NCBI GenBank assembly: GCA_937991555.1
Contig: CALKHU010000245.1
Coordinates: 1 to 23,607 of the forward strand
Direction of reading: 5' to 3'
Origin: an uncultured Caulobacter sp.
Lineage (GTDB): Bacteria > Pseudomonadota > Alphaproteobacteria > Caulobacterales > Caulobacteraceae
Length of the DNA: 23,607 bases
In this document: positions 15,137-22,306 of the stretch, in pieces
Position numbering within the stretch: position 1 is the first letter of the stretch
Layout of the letters: the number at the start of each line of letters is the position of its first letter
The notes under the pieces: generated by a model
What the model was told of the DNA's origin: nothing
The model's input: only the letters and a program-made list of their open reading frames with translations
Database searches by the model: none
Program-made: the position numbers and the translations under genes

Positions 15137-15582
15137 TGCTGCAGTTCGGCGTTCCCGAGCCGGGCGTGATCTACACGCCCCGGCCGGCGGCGTTCGGCAT
15201 CGCCGCGCGGGACGGCCGCGTGGCGCTGGTCCGGGTCAGGCCTGACGCGGGCGGCGACTGGCTCGACCTGCCCGGCGGCGCGCTCGACCCGGGCGAGGAT
15301 GAGTCTGCGGCCCTGGTCCGCGAATTCGGCGAGGAGACGGGCCTGCGGGTCACGGTCGGCGAGCCGGTGGTCGCCTTCGCCCAGTACTTCCTCAAGTCCG
15401 ACGGCCAGGCGGTGAACAACCAGGGTCATGTCTACAGCGTGTCGGTCGCGGGCGAGGACCCCGCCCTCAAGATCGAGGCCGATCACGAACTGGTCTGGAT
15501 GGATCCCGCCGAAGCCCTGCGCCGCCTTCGTCACGACGGCCACGCCTGGGCGGTGGCGAAATGGCTGCGGAGCAGGCCCTGA
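15136..15582 (+). CDS. NUDIX hydrolase
   Basis: 148 residues from ATG 15136, which shares its A with the nuclease TGA stop; an upstream in-frame start at 15109 lies inside the nuclease gene. The NUDIX box is complete and correctly spaced: Gly48, Glu54, Arg62-Glu63, Glu66-Glu67, Gly69-Leu70. The enzyme hydrolyses a nucleoside diphosphate linked to another group, with Mg2+. The substrate cannot be told from the sequence; ADP-ribose, (d)NTPs or sugar nucleotides are all possible. Translational coupling to a secreted nuclease suggests nucleotide handling as a shared theme. Confidence 0.92.
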   Translation: MLQFGVPEPGVIYTPRPAAFGIAARDGRVALVRVRPDAGGDWLDLPGGALDPGEDESAALVREFGEETGLRVTVGEPVVAFAQYFLKSDGQAVNNQGHVYSVSVAGEDPALKIEADHELVWMDPAEALRRLRHDGHAWAVAKWLRSRP

Positions 15583-15652
15583 GCGGCCGTCGCCGGTTGC
15601 CAACCCCGGTCGCCTGCCCGACACTCGCCGCCCAGGGTGGAGGAAAACGCCG

Positions 15653-16276
15653 ATGACCGGCTTCTGGGATCGCCACGTCATGCCGCGGCTGATCGGCTGC
15701 GCCTGCGCGAGCAAGCCGATCATGAAGCAGCGCGAGAAGGTGGTTCCGAAGGCGGAGGGGCGGGTGCTCGAGCTTGGCATCGGCGGCGGCCTGAACCTGC
15801 GCTACTACGATCCGGCGCGGGTCGAGAGCGTGTCCGGGGTCGATCCGTCCGACGAGCTGCGCGAGCGGGCGCTGGCCGCGCCGAGGCCCGAAGGGCTGCA
15901 GGTCTCCATCCGCGAGGGCGTCGCCGAGGATCTGCCGTTCGAGACAGACAGCTTCGACTGCGTCGTCTGCACCTTCACCCTCTGCTCGGTGCAGTCGCAA
16001 CAGAAGGCGCTGGCGGAGGCGAAGCGGGTGCTCAGGCCCGGCGGCCGCTTCCTGTTCGCCGAGCACGGCCTGGCTCCGGACGCCGGCGTCGCTGCCTGGC
16101 AGCGGCGAATCGAACCGGCCTGGAAGGCGATCGCCGGCGGATGCCACCTGACGCGGCCGATCACCGCGGCGATCGCCGCCGCCGGCTTCGGGGTCGACCG
16201 CTCGGACCGCATGTACCTGCCCGGCACGCCGAAGATCCTCGGCTGGAGCGAATGGGGCGAAGCCCACGCGGCGTGA
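15653..16276 (+). CDS. Class I SAM-dependent methyltransferase (Methyltransf_11)
   Basis: 207 residues from ATG 15653, with GGAGG about 10 bases upstream. Motif I is VLELGIGGGLNL (38-49), where Gly-Gly-Gly replaces the more common GxGxG spacing but is usual in this subgroup. An acidic residue after VSGVDPSDEL binds the SAM ribose. The later motifs DSFDCVVCTFTLCSV and RVLRPGGRFLFAEHG are standard. The closest well-known shape is the UbiE/phospholipid methyltransferase type with a Trp-rich C-terminus. The substrate is unknown. It lies 70 bases after the NUDIX gene and 82 bases before crtE; the promoter found between suggests it is not part of the carotenoid operon. Confidence 0.88.
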   Translation: MTGFWDRHVMPRLIGCACASKPIMKQREKVVPKAEGRVLELGIGGGLNLRYYDPARVESVSGVDPSDELRERALAAPRPEGLQVSIREGVAEDLPFETDSFDCVVCTFTLCSVQSQQKALAEAKRVLRPGGRFLFAEHGLAPDAGVAAWQRRIEPAWKAIAGGCHLTRPITAAIAAAGFGVDRSDRMYLPGTPKILGWSEWGEAHAA

Positions 16277-16287
16277 CAGATCGTCGG

Positions 16288-16316
16288 TTGACGGTCTTTG
16301 GCCGCCTGTCTCAAAT
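16288..16316 (+). promoter_or_regulatory. Candidate promoter of the crtE-ABC-crtZ operon
   Basis: TTGACG (16288-16293) and TCAAAT (16311-16316) are separated by 17 bases, and the ATG of crtE is 42 bases further on. The -35 is near consensus and the -10 is fair. A short hairpin (CCCCG/CGGGG, 16318-16335) would be near the 5' end of the transcript. Found by eye, untested. Confidence 0.45.
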
Positions 16317-16358
16317 GCCCCGGCCCGGTTCGGGGGAAAGCCACTGTCGGCGAGGGGC

Positions 16359-17243
16359 ATGGAAGACGACGCCGTCTTGATCGAGCAGCTCCGCACCGCC
16401 GTGGACCGGCGGCTCGGCGAGCTGTTGCCCGAGCGCGACGCCCGGCCGCCGCGCCTGGTCGAGGCGGCTCGCTATGCGCTGCTGTCGCCGGGCAAGCGGT
16501 TCCGGCCGATGCTGACCCTGCTGGCCGCCCGGGAGTTCGGGGCCGGGCCGGAGGTCGCCGTCGACAGCGCCTGCGCCTTCGAGATGGTGCATGCCGCCTC
16601 GCTCATCCTCGACGACCTGCCGTCGATGGACGATGCGGCCCTGAGGCGGGGCCGGGCGACGACGCACAGGGCCTATGACGAGGCGACGGCCATCCTCGCG
16701 GCGGTCGGCCTGCTGAACCAGGCCTTCGGCGCCGTGGCCGGTGACGGGTCCCTGCCGGTCGCCGCGCGGGGCGACCTGGCGCGCCGGCTGTCGGAGGCGG
16801 TGGGCTTCGCCGGTCTGGTCTCGGGCCAGGCGCTCGACCTGCAGGACCGGGACCGCCGCCGGTCCCCGGACGACATCGACCTGCTCAATCATCGCAAGAC
16901 CGGCGTGCTGATGGTCGCCGCGGCCGAGGCCGGCGCCCTGGCCGCCGGAGCGCCGGCGCAGGCGGTCTCTGCGGTCGGCGAGTTCGCCCGTCGCATCGGT
17001 CTGGCGTTCCAGATCCACGACGACCTCATCGACGCCGCCGTCATCGCCGACAGCGGCAAGGACCTCGGCAAGGATGCGGGGATGACGACGCTGGTCAGCG
17101 TTCTGGGCGTCGAGGGCGCCCAGGGGGCGGTCGACGCCCATCTCGCGGCGGCCGGCGCGGCCCTGGCCCGGGCCGGCGTCGCCGACGGCCTGCTGGCGCG
17201 TTACGCCTTCGGGCTGTTCGAGGCGCGGAAGGCGGCGGCGTGA
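16359..17243 (+). CDS. crtE: Geranylgeranyl diphosphate synthase
   Basis: 294 residues, normal for a short-chain trans-prenyltransferase. It condenses isopentenyl diphosphate with allylic diphosphates to make GGPP, the carotenoid precursor. Motifs: GKRFRP (45-50), the first Asp-rich motif DDLPSMDD (85-92), the Arg pair RRGR after it, the second Asp-rich motif HDDLID (220-225), and KDLGKDAG (234-241). The first motif has the insertion typical of bacterial GGPP/FPP synthases. Exact chain length cannot be fixed from sequence; FPP synthase (ispA) is the alternative, but the position at the head of a carotenoid operon favours GGPP. Its stop overlaps the GTG of the ABC ATPase gene by 4 bases. Confidence 0.92.
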   Translation: MEDDAVLIEQLRTAVDRRLGELLPERDARPPRLVEAARYALLSPGKRFRPMLTLLAAREFGAGPEVAVDSACAFEMVHAASLILDDLPSMDDAALRRGRATTHRAYDEATAILAAVGLLNQAFGAVAGDGSLPVAARGDLARRLSEAVGFAGLVSGQALDLQDRDRRRSPDDIDLLNHRKTGVLMVAAAEAGALAAGAPAQAVSAVGEFARRIGLAFQIHDDLIDAAVIADSGKDLGKDAGMTTLVSVLGVEGAQGAVDAHLAAAGAALARAGVADGLLARYAFGLFEARKAAA

Positions 17244-18181
17244 GCGACAGGCCCATCCTCAACGTCTGGCGCGCCGAACATTCCTATGGCGCGCGCAAGG
17301 TGCTGCGCGGCATCGACCTGGCGCTTCGGCCGGGCGAGATCTACGCCCTGCTCGGCCCCAACGGGGCCGGCAAGTCGACCCTGGTCGGGGCCATCTGCGG
17401 GCGCCTCAGGCTGTCGGAGGGCGAGATCGCCATCAACGGCGAGGATCCCTTCAAGTCCGCGACCGCCCGCGCCGCGCTCGGTCTCGTTCCGCAGGAGATC
17501 GCGCTCTACGGCCACCTCACCGTCCGGGAGAACCTGCAGGCCTTCGGTCGCCTGGCCGGCGTGAAGGGCAGGGCCCTGGCCGATGCGGTCCAGCGGGCGA
17601 TGCACCTGACCCGCACGATCGAGCGCGAGCACGTGCCGGTGAAGCACCTGTCGGGCGGATACAAGCGGCGCGTGAACATCGCCGCCGCCATCCTGCACCG
17701 GCCGGCGCTGCTGATTCTCGACGAACCGACGGTGGGCGTCGACATCGACGCCCGCGAGGCGCTGGACGCGGTGATCCGGAATCTGCGCGACACCGGGGTT
17801 TCGGTGCTGATCATCACCCATGACCTGGACCAGGCGGGCGTGCTCGCCGACCGCGTCGGCTTCATGCGCGAGGGGCGCAAGATCATGGAAGGCGCGCCGC
17901 GCGCCCTGATCCAGCAGGCCTTCGGCGAGGAGATGGAGATCCTCGTCCATCTCGCCGCCGAGACCGACAGCGCCGGCGAGATCCTGCTGGCCGGCGAGGG
18001 TCTTGAGCGCCAGGGGAACGCCAACGTCTGGGCCAAGCTCGACGCGGGGGGCTACGCCACGGCCGGGCGGCTGGACAAGCGCCTGCGCAAGGCCGGGTTG
18101 CTGCCGCGCGAGATCCGGGTCCGCCAGCCGTCGCTGCAGAACCTGTTCACCCTGGTCGCGGACTGGAGACGGGCGGCATGA
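17240..18181 (+). CDS. ABC transporter ATP-binding protein in the carotenoid operon
   Basis: 313 residues from a GTG overlapping the crtE stop (GTGA). Walker A GPNGAGKST (39-47), Q-loop VPQE, signature LSGGYKRRV (137-145), Walker B LLILDEPT (157-164) and H-loop ITHD are all intact, so it should hydrolyse ATP. The 80-residue C-terminal extension after the ATPase core is typical of DrrA/CcmA-type exporters of drugs, lipids or polysaccharides. It pairs with the ABC-2 permease encoded immediately downstream (ATGA overlap). Both genes sit between crtE and crtZ and should be made with them. Transport of a carotenoid, a carotenoid glycoside or another hydrophobic isoprenoid is an inference from position; the family itself does not define the substrate. 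Confidence 0.93.
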   Translation: MSDRPILNVWRAEHSYGARKVLRGIDLALRPGEIYALLGPNGAGKSTLVGAICGRLRLSEGEIAINGEDPFKSATARAALGLVPQEIALYGHLTVRENLQAFGRLAGVKGRALADAVQRAMHLTRTIEREHVPVKHLSGGYKRRVNIAAAILHRPALLILDEPTVGVDIDAREALDAVIRNLRDTGVSVLIITHDLDQAGVLADRVGFMREGRKIMEGAPRALIQQAFGEEMEILVHLAAETDSAGEILLAGEGLERQGNANVWAKLDAGGYATAGRLDKRLRKAGLLPREIRVRQPSLQNLFTLVADWRRAA

Positions 18182-19362
18182 CCTTCGCCATGTTCCGCGT
18201 CATGGCCCTCGAGCTGTGGCGCGACCGCGGGGCGCTGGTCATGACCTTCCTGCTGCCGCCCCTGGTGTTCCTGATCTTCTCGGCCGTGTTTTCCGGCGCG
18301 ACCGGCGAGAACATCCGCCTCGACCTCGCGGTCGCGGACGAGGCGCGCACCGAGGACTCCGCGCGCCTCGTCGCGGCCCTCGTCGCCGATCCCGATCTGC
18401 GCGCCCACGCGGTCACCGCCGCCGAGGTCCGCCGGCTGGTCAAGGCGGGCCGCGCCGACGCCGGCCTGATCGTCCGCGGCGATCCCGTGCTCAGCCCGCG
18501 TCCGGTCGTGGTGGTCTCCGATCCCAGCCGGGCGGTCGCCGCGCCGCTGACCATGGCCCGCGTCCACCAGGCGATGGGCCGCGCCCTGCCGGACGTGCTG
18601 CTCGCCCGCACCCTCGCCGAGACGGCGCCGGCGTTCGGCGGCCTGACCCCGCAGCAGCAGGTCCACGCCGGCGTCGCGCTGGAACGGCTCGAGAAGGCCC
18701 CGCCGAAGCCGGCCGGCGACCAGGGCCTGTTCGAGCGGGAGGATATCGCTGGCGCGCGCAAGGGCGGCGGCACGATCGCCTACTACGCCGGGGCGGTGAC
18801 CATCCTGTTCGCGCTGTTCTCGGCCATGCACGGGGCCCTGACCCTGATCGACGAGCGGCGGTCCGGCGTCGCCGACCGCATCCTCGCCGGCGCCGCCGGC
18901 ATGGCGCCGGTGATCAACGGCAAGTTCCTGTTCCTGACGGCCCAGAGCGTGGTCCAGGCGATCGCCATCTTCGCCACCGCCCAGGCCGTGTACGCGGTGC
19001 CGGTCGTCCAGCACCTGCCGCTCTGGACCGTCACCACCCTGCTGGTCGCCGCCTGCGCCGCGGGCCTGGCGATGGCCGTGGTGGTGTTCTGCAAGACGCG
19101 CGACCAGGCGCAGATGCTGTCGACCTTCGTCATCCTGATCCTGGCGGCGGTCGGCGGCAGCATGGTGCCGCGCTTCCTGATGCCGCCGTGGCTGCAGACG
19201 ATCGGCTGGGCCACGCCGCACGCCTGGGCGATCGACGCCTACCAGGCCATCCTGTGGCGCGACGCGAGCCTCGGTTCGGTGTATATCGCCTGGATCGTGC
19301 TCGCTGGCGTCGCCGCCGTCGGGCTCGGCCTCGCCCATCAGGCGGCGCGGCGCATCCGCTGA
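18178..19362 (+). CDS. ABC-2 family transporter permease in the carotenoid operon
   Basis: 394 residues, a full-length ABC-2 permease of the YhhJ/YbhR type. TM1 lies at about 19-40; a large extracytoplasmic domain occupies about 41-199; five further helices follow from about 200 (IAYYAGAVTILFALFSAMHG) to the C-terminus. The conserved cytoplasmic coupling segment ERRSGVADRILAG follows TM2, as expected. One subunit of this type plus the upstream ATPase usually makes a homodimeric exporter that extrudes hydrophobic molecules. It overlaps the ATPase gene by 4 bases and crtZ starts 7 bases after its stop, so all four genes are very likely one transcript. The substrate is unknown. Confidence 0.93.
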   Translation: MTFAMFRVMALELWRDRGALVMTFLLPPLVFLIFSAVFSGATGENIRLDLAVADEARTEDSARLVAALVADPDLRAHAVTAAEVRRLVKAGRADAGLIVRGDPVLSPRPVVVVSDPSRAVAAPLTMARVHQAMGRALPDVLLARTLAETAPAFGGLTPQQQVHAGVALERLEKAPPKPAGDQGLFEREDIAGARKGGGTIAYYAGAVTILFALFSAMHGALTLIDERRSGVADRILAGAAGMAPVINGKFLFLTAQSVVQAIAIFATAQAVYAVPVVQHLPLWTVTTLLVAACAAGLAMAVVVFCKTRDQAQMLSTFVILILAAVGGSMVPRFLMPPWLQTIGWATPHAWAIDAYQAILWRDASLGSVYIAWIVLAGVAAVGLGLAHQAARRIR

Positions 19363-19369
19363 AGGCCCG

Positions 19370-19852
19370 ATGCTGAACGCAGTGATCTTCGTCGTCCTGG
19401 CCCTTGCGGCCTTCGCCTTCATGGAAGGCTTCGCCTGGTTCACCCACAAGTACGTCATGCACGGCTTCATGTGGGTCTGGCACAGGAGCCACCACGAGCC
19501 GCGCACCGGCGCGTTCGAGCTCAACGACCTCTTCGCCGTCGTCTTCGCGGCGCCGGCCATCATCGCCATCTGGCTCGGCGTCAACACGGACATGGGCTGG
19601 CTGCTGCCGGTCGGCGTCGGCATCACCGCCTACGGGGCGGTCTACTTCATGTTCCACGACGGCCTGGTGCACCGCCGCTATCCCGTGCCGCTCGACGGCC
19701 GGTCGGCGTTCTGGAAGCGCCTGATCCAGGCGCACCGCTTCCATCACGCGGTCAACACCCGGGACGGCTGCGTGTCGTTCGGCTTCCTTATGGCGCCGCC
19801 CGTCCGGGTGCTGAAGGCGCAGCTGAAGGCGCGCGGCGTCGAGGCGGACTAG
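19370..19852 (+). CDS. crtZ: Beta-carotene 3-hydroxylase
   Basis: 160 residues, the normal CrtZ size, with about four membrane helices. The di-iron histidine clusters are complete: His26/His31 (HKYVMH), His38/41/42 (HRSHH), His96/His101 (HDGLVH) and His122/125/126 (HRFHH). It hydroxylates both beta-ionone rings of beta-carotene to give beta-cryptoxanthin and zeaxanthin, at the inner membrane, using O2 and ferredoxin-type electrons. GAAGG precedes the ATG. It ends the plus-strand operon and faces crtB across 34 bases, which show only a weak imperfect hairpin with no T-tract. Confidence 0.95.
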   Translation: MLNAVIFVVLALAAFAFMEGFAWFTHKYVMHGFMWVWHRSHHEPRTGAFELNDLFAVVFAAPAIIAIWLGVNTDMGWLLPVGVGITAYGAVYFMFHDGLVHRRYPVPLDGRSAFWKRLIQAHRFHHAVNTRDGCVSFGFLMAPPVRVLKAQLKARGVEAD

Positions 19853-19886
19853 GTTTTCCTCGCCCGTTGATGGGAGGGGATCGTCC

Positions 19887-20822
19887 CTAGATCCTGCTCC
19901 ACAACGCCGGCCTCGCCGGACCCCTGCGCCAGCGGTCGAGGGTCGCCCCGCGCGCGGCCATGAGGCCGCCGCCGAGGGCCAGCATCACCTTCTCGGCCGT
20001 CGAGGTCGACACCCGCGCGTCCCAGGCCGCAGGGCCCTTCTTCACGACCTTCACGCCGATCTCCCGGTACACGCCCAGCGCCGCCGCCACCGCCCAGGCG
20101 GAGCGGAACGGAAGGCCGCGCAGGCCCCAGCGGGCGGAGCGGTAGTAGGGTTCGGCGGCGTCGACCAGGCGACGGGCGAGGGTGGCGATCTTCGCGCGCT
20201 GCTCCGGCGCGGCGACGGCGTCCTCAGGCACGCCGGCCTCGGCCAGCCAGTCGGCGGGCAGGTAGATCCGGCCGTTCTGCGCGTCCTCGACGATGTCCCG
20301 GGCGATGTTGGTCAGCTGGAAGGCCAGGCCGAGATCCTGGGCCCGCCTCAGGGTGGCGATGTCGTCGGGCCGCACGCCCATGACGATGGCCATCATCGCC
20401 CCCACCACGCCGGCGACGTGCCAGCAGTAGTCGAGGGTGTCCTCAAGGGTCTCGTACCGGCGGCCGGACACGTCCATGGCGAACCCGTCTATGAGCTCGA
20501 TCGCATAACGCTCCGGAATCGCTCGCCTTCGCGCGACTTCGCGGAACGCCGCGAAGGCCGGATCATCGGTCGGTTCGCCCGCCAGCGCGGACCGGGTCCG
20601 GGCGTAGAGGTCCTCCAGCCGCCGCTTCACCGCCTCCGGCGACAGCGCCTCGCGCTCGTGGCCGAGCGTCTGGCCATCGATGACGTCGTCGCAGTGCCGG
20701 CACCAGGCGTAGAGCATCTCCGCGTCGGCGCGGGTCTGCGGGTCGAACAGCGCCGCCGCCGCCGCGAAGCTCTGGGATCCCTTCTGGATCGTTTCCCGGC
20801 TGGTCGCGGCGAGGTCGGTCAC
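19887..20822 (-). CDS. crtB: Phytoene synthase
   Basis: 311 residues from a GTG (20822) that overlaps the crtI stop as GTGA. It condenses two GGPP molecules head-to-head to phytoene. The family motifs are present: YAWCRHCDDVID (38-49) with the first Asp-rich site, and the signature GLAFQLTNIARDIVEDAQNG (165-184) with the second Asp-rich site, followed by RIYLPADW. The length matches bacterial CrtB. The open frame continues upstream through crtI, but the GTG has a nearby purine-rich GGA and gives the conserved N-terminus. It is the last gene of the crtY-crtI-crtB operon. Confidence 0.95.
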   Translation of the reverse strand: MTDLAATSRETIQKGSQSFAAAAALFDPQTRADAEMLYAWCRHCDDVIDGQTLGHEREALSPEAVKRRLEDLYARTRSALAGEPTDDPAFAAFREVARRRAIPERYAIELIDGFAMDVSGRRYETLEDTLDYCWHVAGVVGAMMAIVMGVRPDDIATLRRAQDLGLAFQLTNIARDIVEDAQNGRIYLPADWLAEAGVPEDAVAAPEQRAKIATLARRLVDAAEPYYRSARWGLRGLPFRSAWAVAAALGVYREIGVKVVKKGPAAWDARVSTSTAEKVMLALGGGLMAARGATLDRWRRGPARPALWSRI

Positions 20823-22306
20823 CGGAGGAAATCCTCGATCATCAGGCCGGCCGTCGCCTTCGCGGACCCGACCACGCCGGGAATGCCCGCGCCGGGATGG
20901 GTGCCTGCGCCGACGAAGTAGAGGTTGGGAATGCGGTCGTCGCGATTGTGGGTCCGGAACCAGGCGCTCTGGGTCAGGATCGGCTCCAGCGAGAAGGCCG
21001 AACCCTGGAAGGCGTTCAGCTCGCTCTGGAAATCCGCCGGCGTGAAGATGCGGCTGACGATGAGATCGCGCCGCAGGTTGGGGATGTAGCGCGCCTCCAG
21101 ATAGTCGAGGATCCGGTCGCGGTACTTCGGTCCCTCGACGGCCCAGTCGATGTCGGCCGTGCCCAGGTGCGGCACCGGTGACAGGGCGTAGTAGGTCGAG
21201 CAGCCTTCCGGCGCCATCCCCGGGTCCGACGCGCACGGCGCATGAAGATAGAGCGAGAAGTCGTTGGCCAGGCTGTTCTTTGTGTAGATCTCGTCGATCA
21301 AACCCTTGTAGCGCGATCCGAACAGGATGCTGTGGTGCCGGATCTCCGGGTGGGTCGCCTTCAGCCCGAAGTGGACCACGAACAGCGACGGGCTCCACCG
21401 CGCGCCCTTCAGCCGCCGCCCCTCGGCCCGGCCGCGCGGGTGACCGGCCAGCAGCCTGTCGTAGGTGTGGTGGATGTCGGCGTTGGAAGCCACCGTGTCG
21501 AAGGTCTCGACCGTCCCGTCCGCCAGCCGCACGCCTGTGACGCGGCCGCCGTCGGTGGTGATCTCCTGCGCCGGGGTCGACAGCCGGATGGTCCCGCCCA
21601 GGTCCTCGAACAGCTTCACCAGGGCCCGGATCAGGGCGTGGGTGCCGCCGCGCGGGAACCACACGCCGCCGCGGCGCTCCAGCGCGTGGATCAGGCCGTA
21701 GATGGAGGACGCCGCGAACGGGCTGCCGCCGACCAGCAGGGTATGAAACGACAGCGCCTGCCGCACATGATCGTCCTGCACGAAGCTGCTGACCTTCGCA
21801 TAGACGCTGCGCCAGGCCTGCAGGCGCATCAGCGCCGGGGCGGCGGCGATCATGCTCTTGAAGTCGAGGAACGGCACATGGCCGAGCTTGACGTAGCCTT
21901 CCTGGAACAGCTCCTCGGAATAGGCGTGGAAGCGCCGGTAGCCCTCCACGTCGGCCGGGTTGCGGGCGTGGATCTGCTCGTCGAGCCGCTGCTGGTCGTT
22001 GACGTAGTCGAACACGTCGCCGTCCTCCCAGCACAGCCGGTAGAAGGGATCGACGCTGATCAGGTCGACATAGTCCTCGAGCCTGCGGCCGGAGAGGGCG
22101 AACAGCTCCTTCAGGCAATCCGGGTCGGTGACGACCGTGGGACCGGCGTCGAAGGTGAAGCCCTCCTCGTGCCAGACGTAGGCCCGGCCGCCCGGCTTGT
22201 CGCGCGCCTCGAACAGGGTGGTGTCGAAACCGGCCGATTGCAGCCGGACGGCCAGGGCCAGCCCGCCGAAACCCGAGCCGATCACCGCCGCGCGCGGTTT
22301 GGTCAT
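20819..22306 (-). CDS. crtI: Phytoene desaturase (lycopene-forming)
   Basis: 495 residues, the usual CrtI length. It carries out the stepwise FAD-dependent desaturation of phytoene, normally four steps to lycopene. The N-terminal dinucleotide-binding fold reads VIGSGFGGLALAVRLQSAG (8-26), followed by KPGGRAYVWHEEGFTFDAGP. The bacterial-type phytoene dehydrogenase signature is at the C-terminus (NLYFVGAGTHPGAGIPGVVG, then AKATAGLM). The ATG overlaps the crtY stop (ATGA) and AAGGA lies just before it. The number of desaturation steps cannot be read from sequence, but the cyclase next door implies lycopene. Confidence 0.96.
   Translation of the reverse strand: MTKPRAAVIGSGFGGLALAVRLQSAGFDTTLFEARDKPGGRAYVWHEEGFTFDAGPTVVTDPDCLKELFALSGRRLEDYVDLISVDPFYRLCWEDGDVFDYVNDQQRLDEQIHARNPADVEGYRRFHAYSEELFQEGYVKLGHVPFLDFKSMIAAAPALMRLQAWRSVYAKVSSFVQDDHVRQALSFHTLLVGGSPFAASSIYGLIHALERRGGVWFPRGGTHALIRALVKLFEDLGGTIRLSTPAQEITTDGGRVTGVRLADGTVETFDTVASNADIHHTYDRLLAGHPRGRAEGRRLKGARWSPSLFVVHFGLKATHPEIRHHSILFGSRYKGLIDEIYTKNSLANDFSLYLHAPCASDPGMAPEGCSTYYALSPVPHLGTADIDWAVEGPKYRDRILDYLEARYIPNLRRDLIVSRIFTPADFQSELNAFQGSAFSLEPILTQSAWFRTHNRDDRIPNLYFVGAGTHPGAGIPGVVGSAKATAGLMIEDFLR

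Noticed and set aside
18052..19626. A 524-codon minus-strand frame opposite the ABC permease and crtZ
   Set aside because: It spans several real genes on the other strand and is low-complexity. Judged a GC-bias shadow.
19853..19886. A bidirectional intrinsic terminator between crtZ and crtB
   Set aside because: The possible hairpin (CCTC-CCC against GGG-GGGG) has a mismatch and a wobble pair, and no T-run follows on either strand.
19887..22118. A 743-codon open frame ending in CrtB
   Set aside because: Only the last 311 codons from GTG 20822 are phytoene synthase. The upstream part is a shadow of crtI with Arg/Pro-rich composition.
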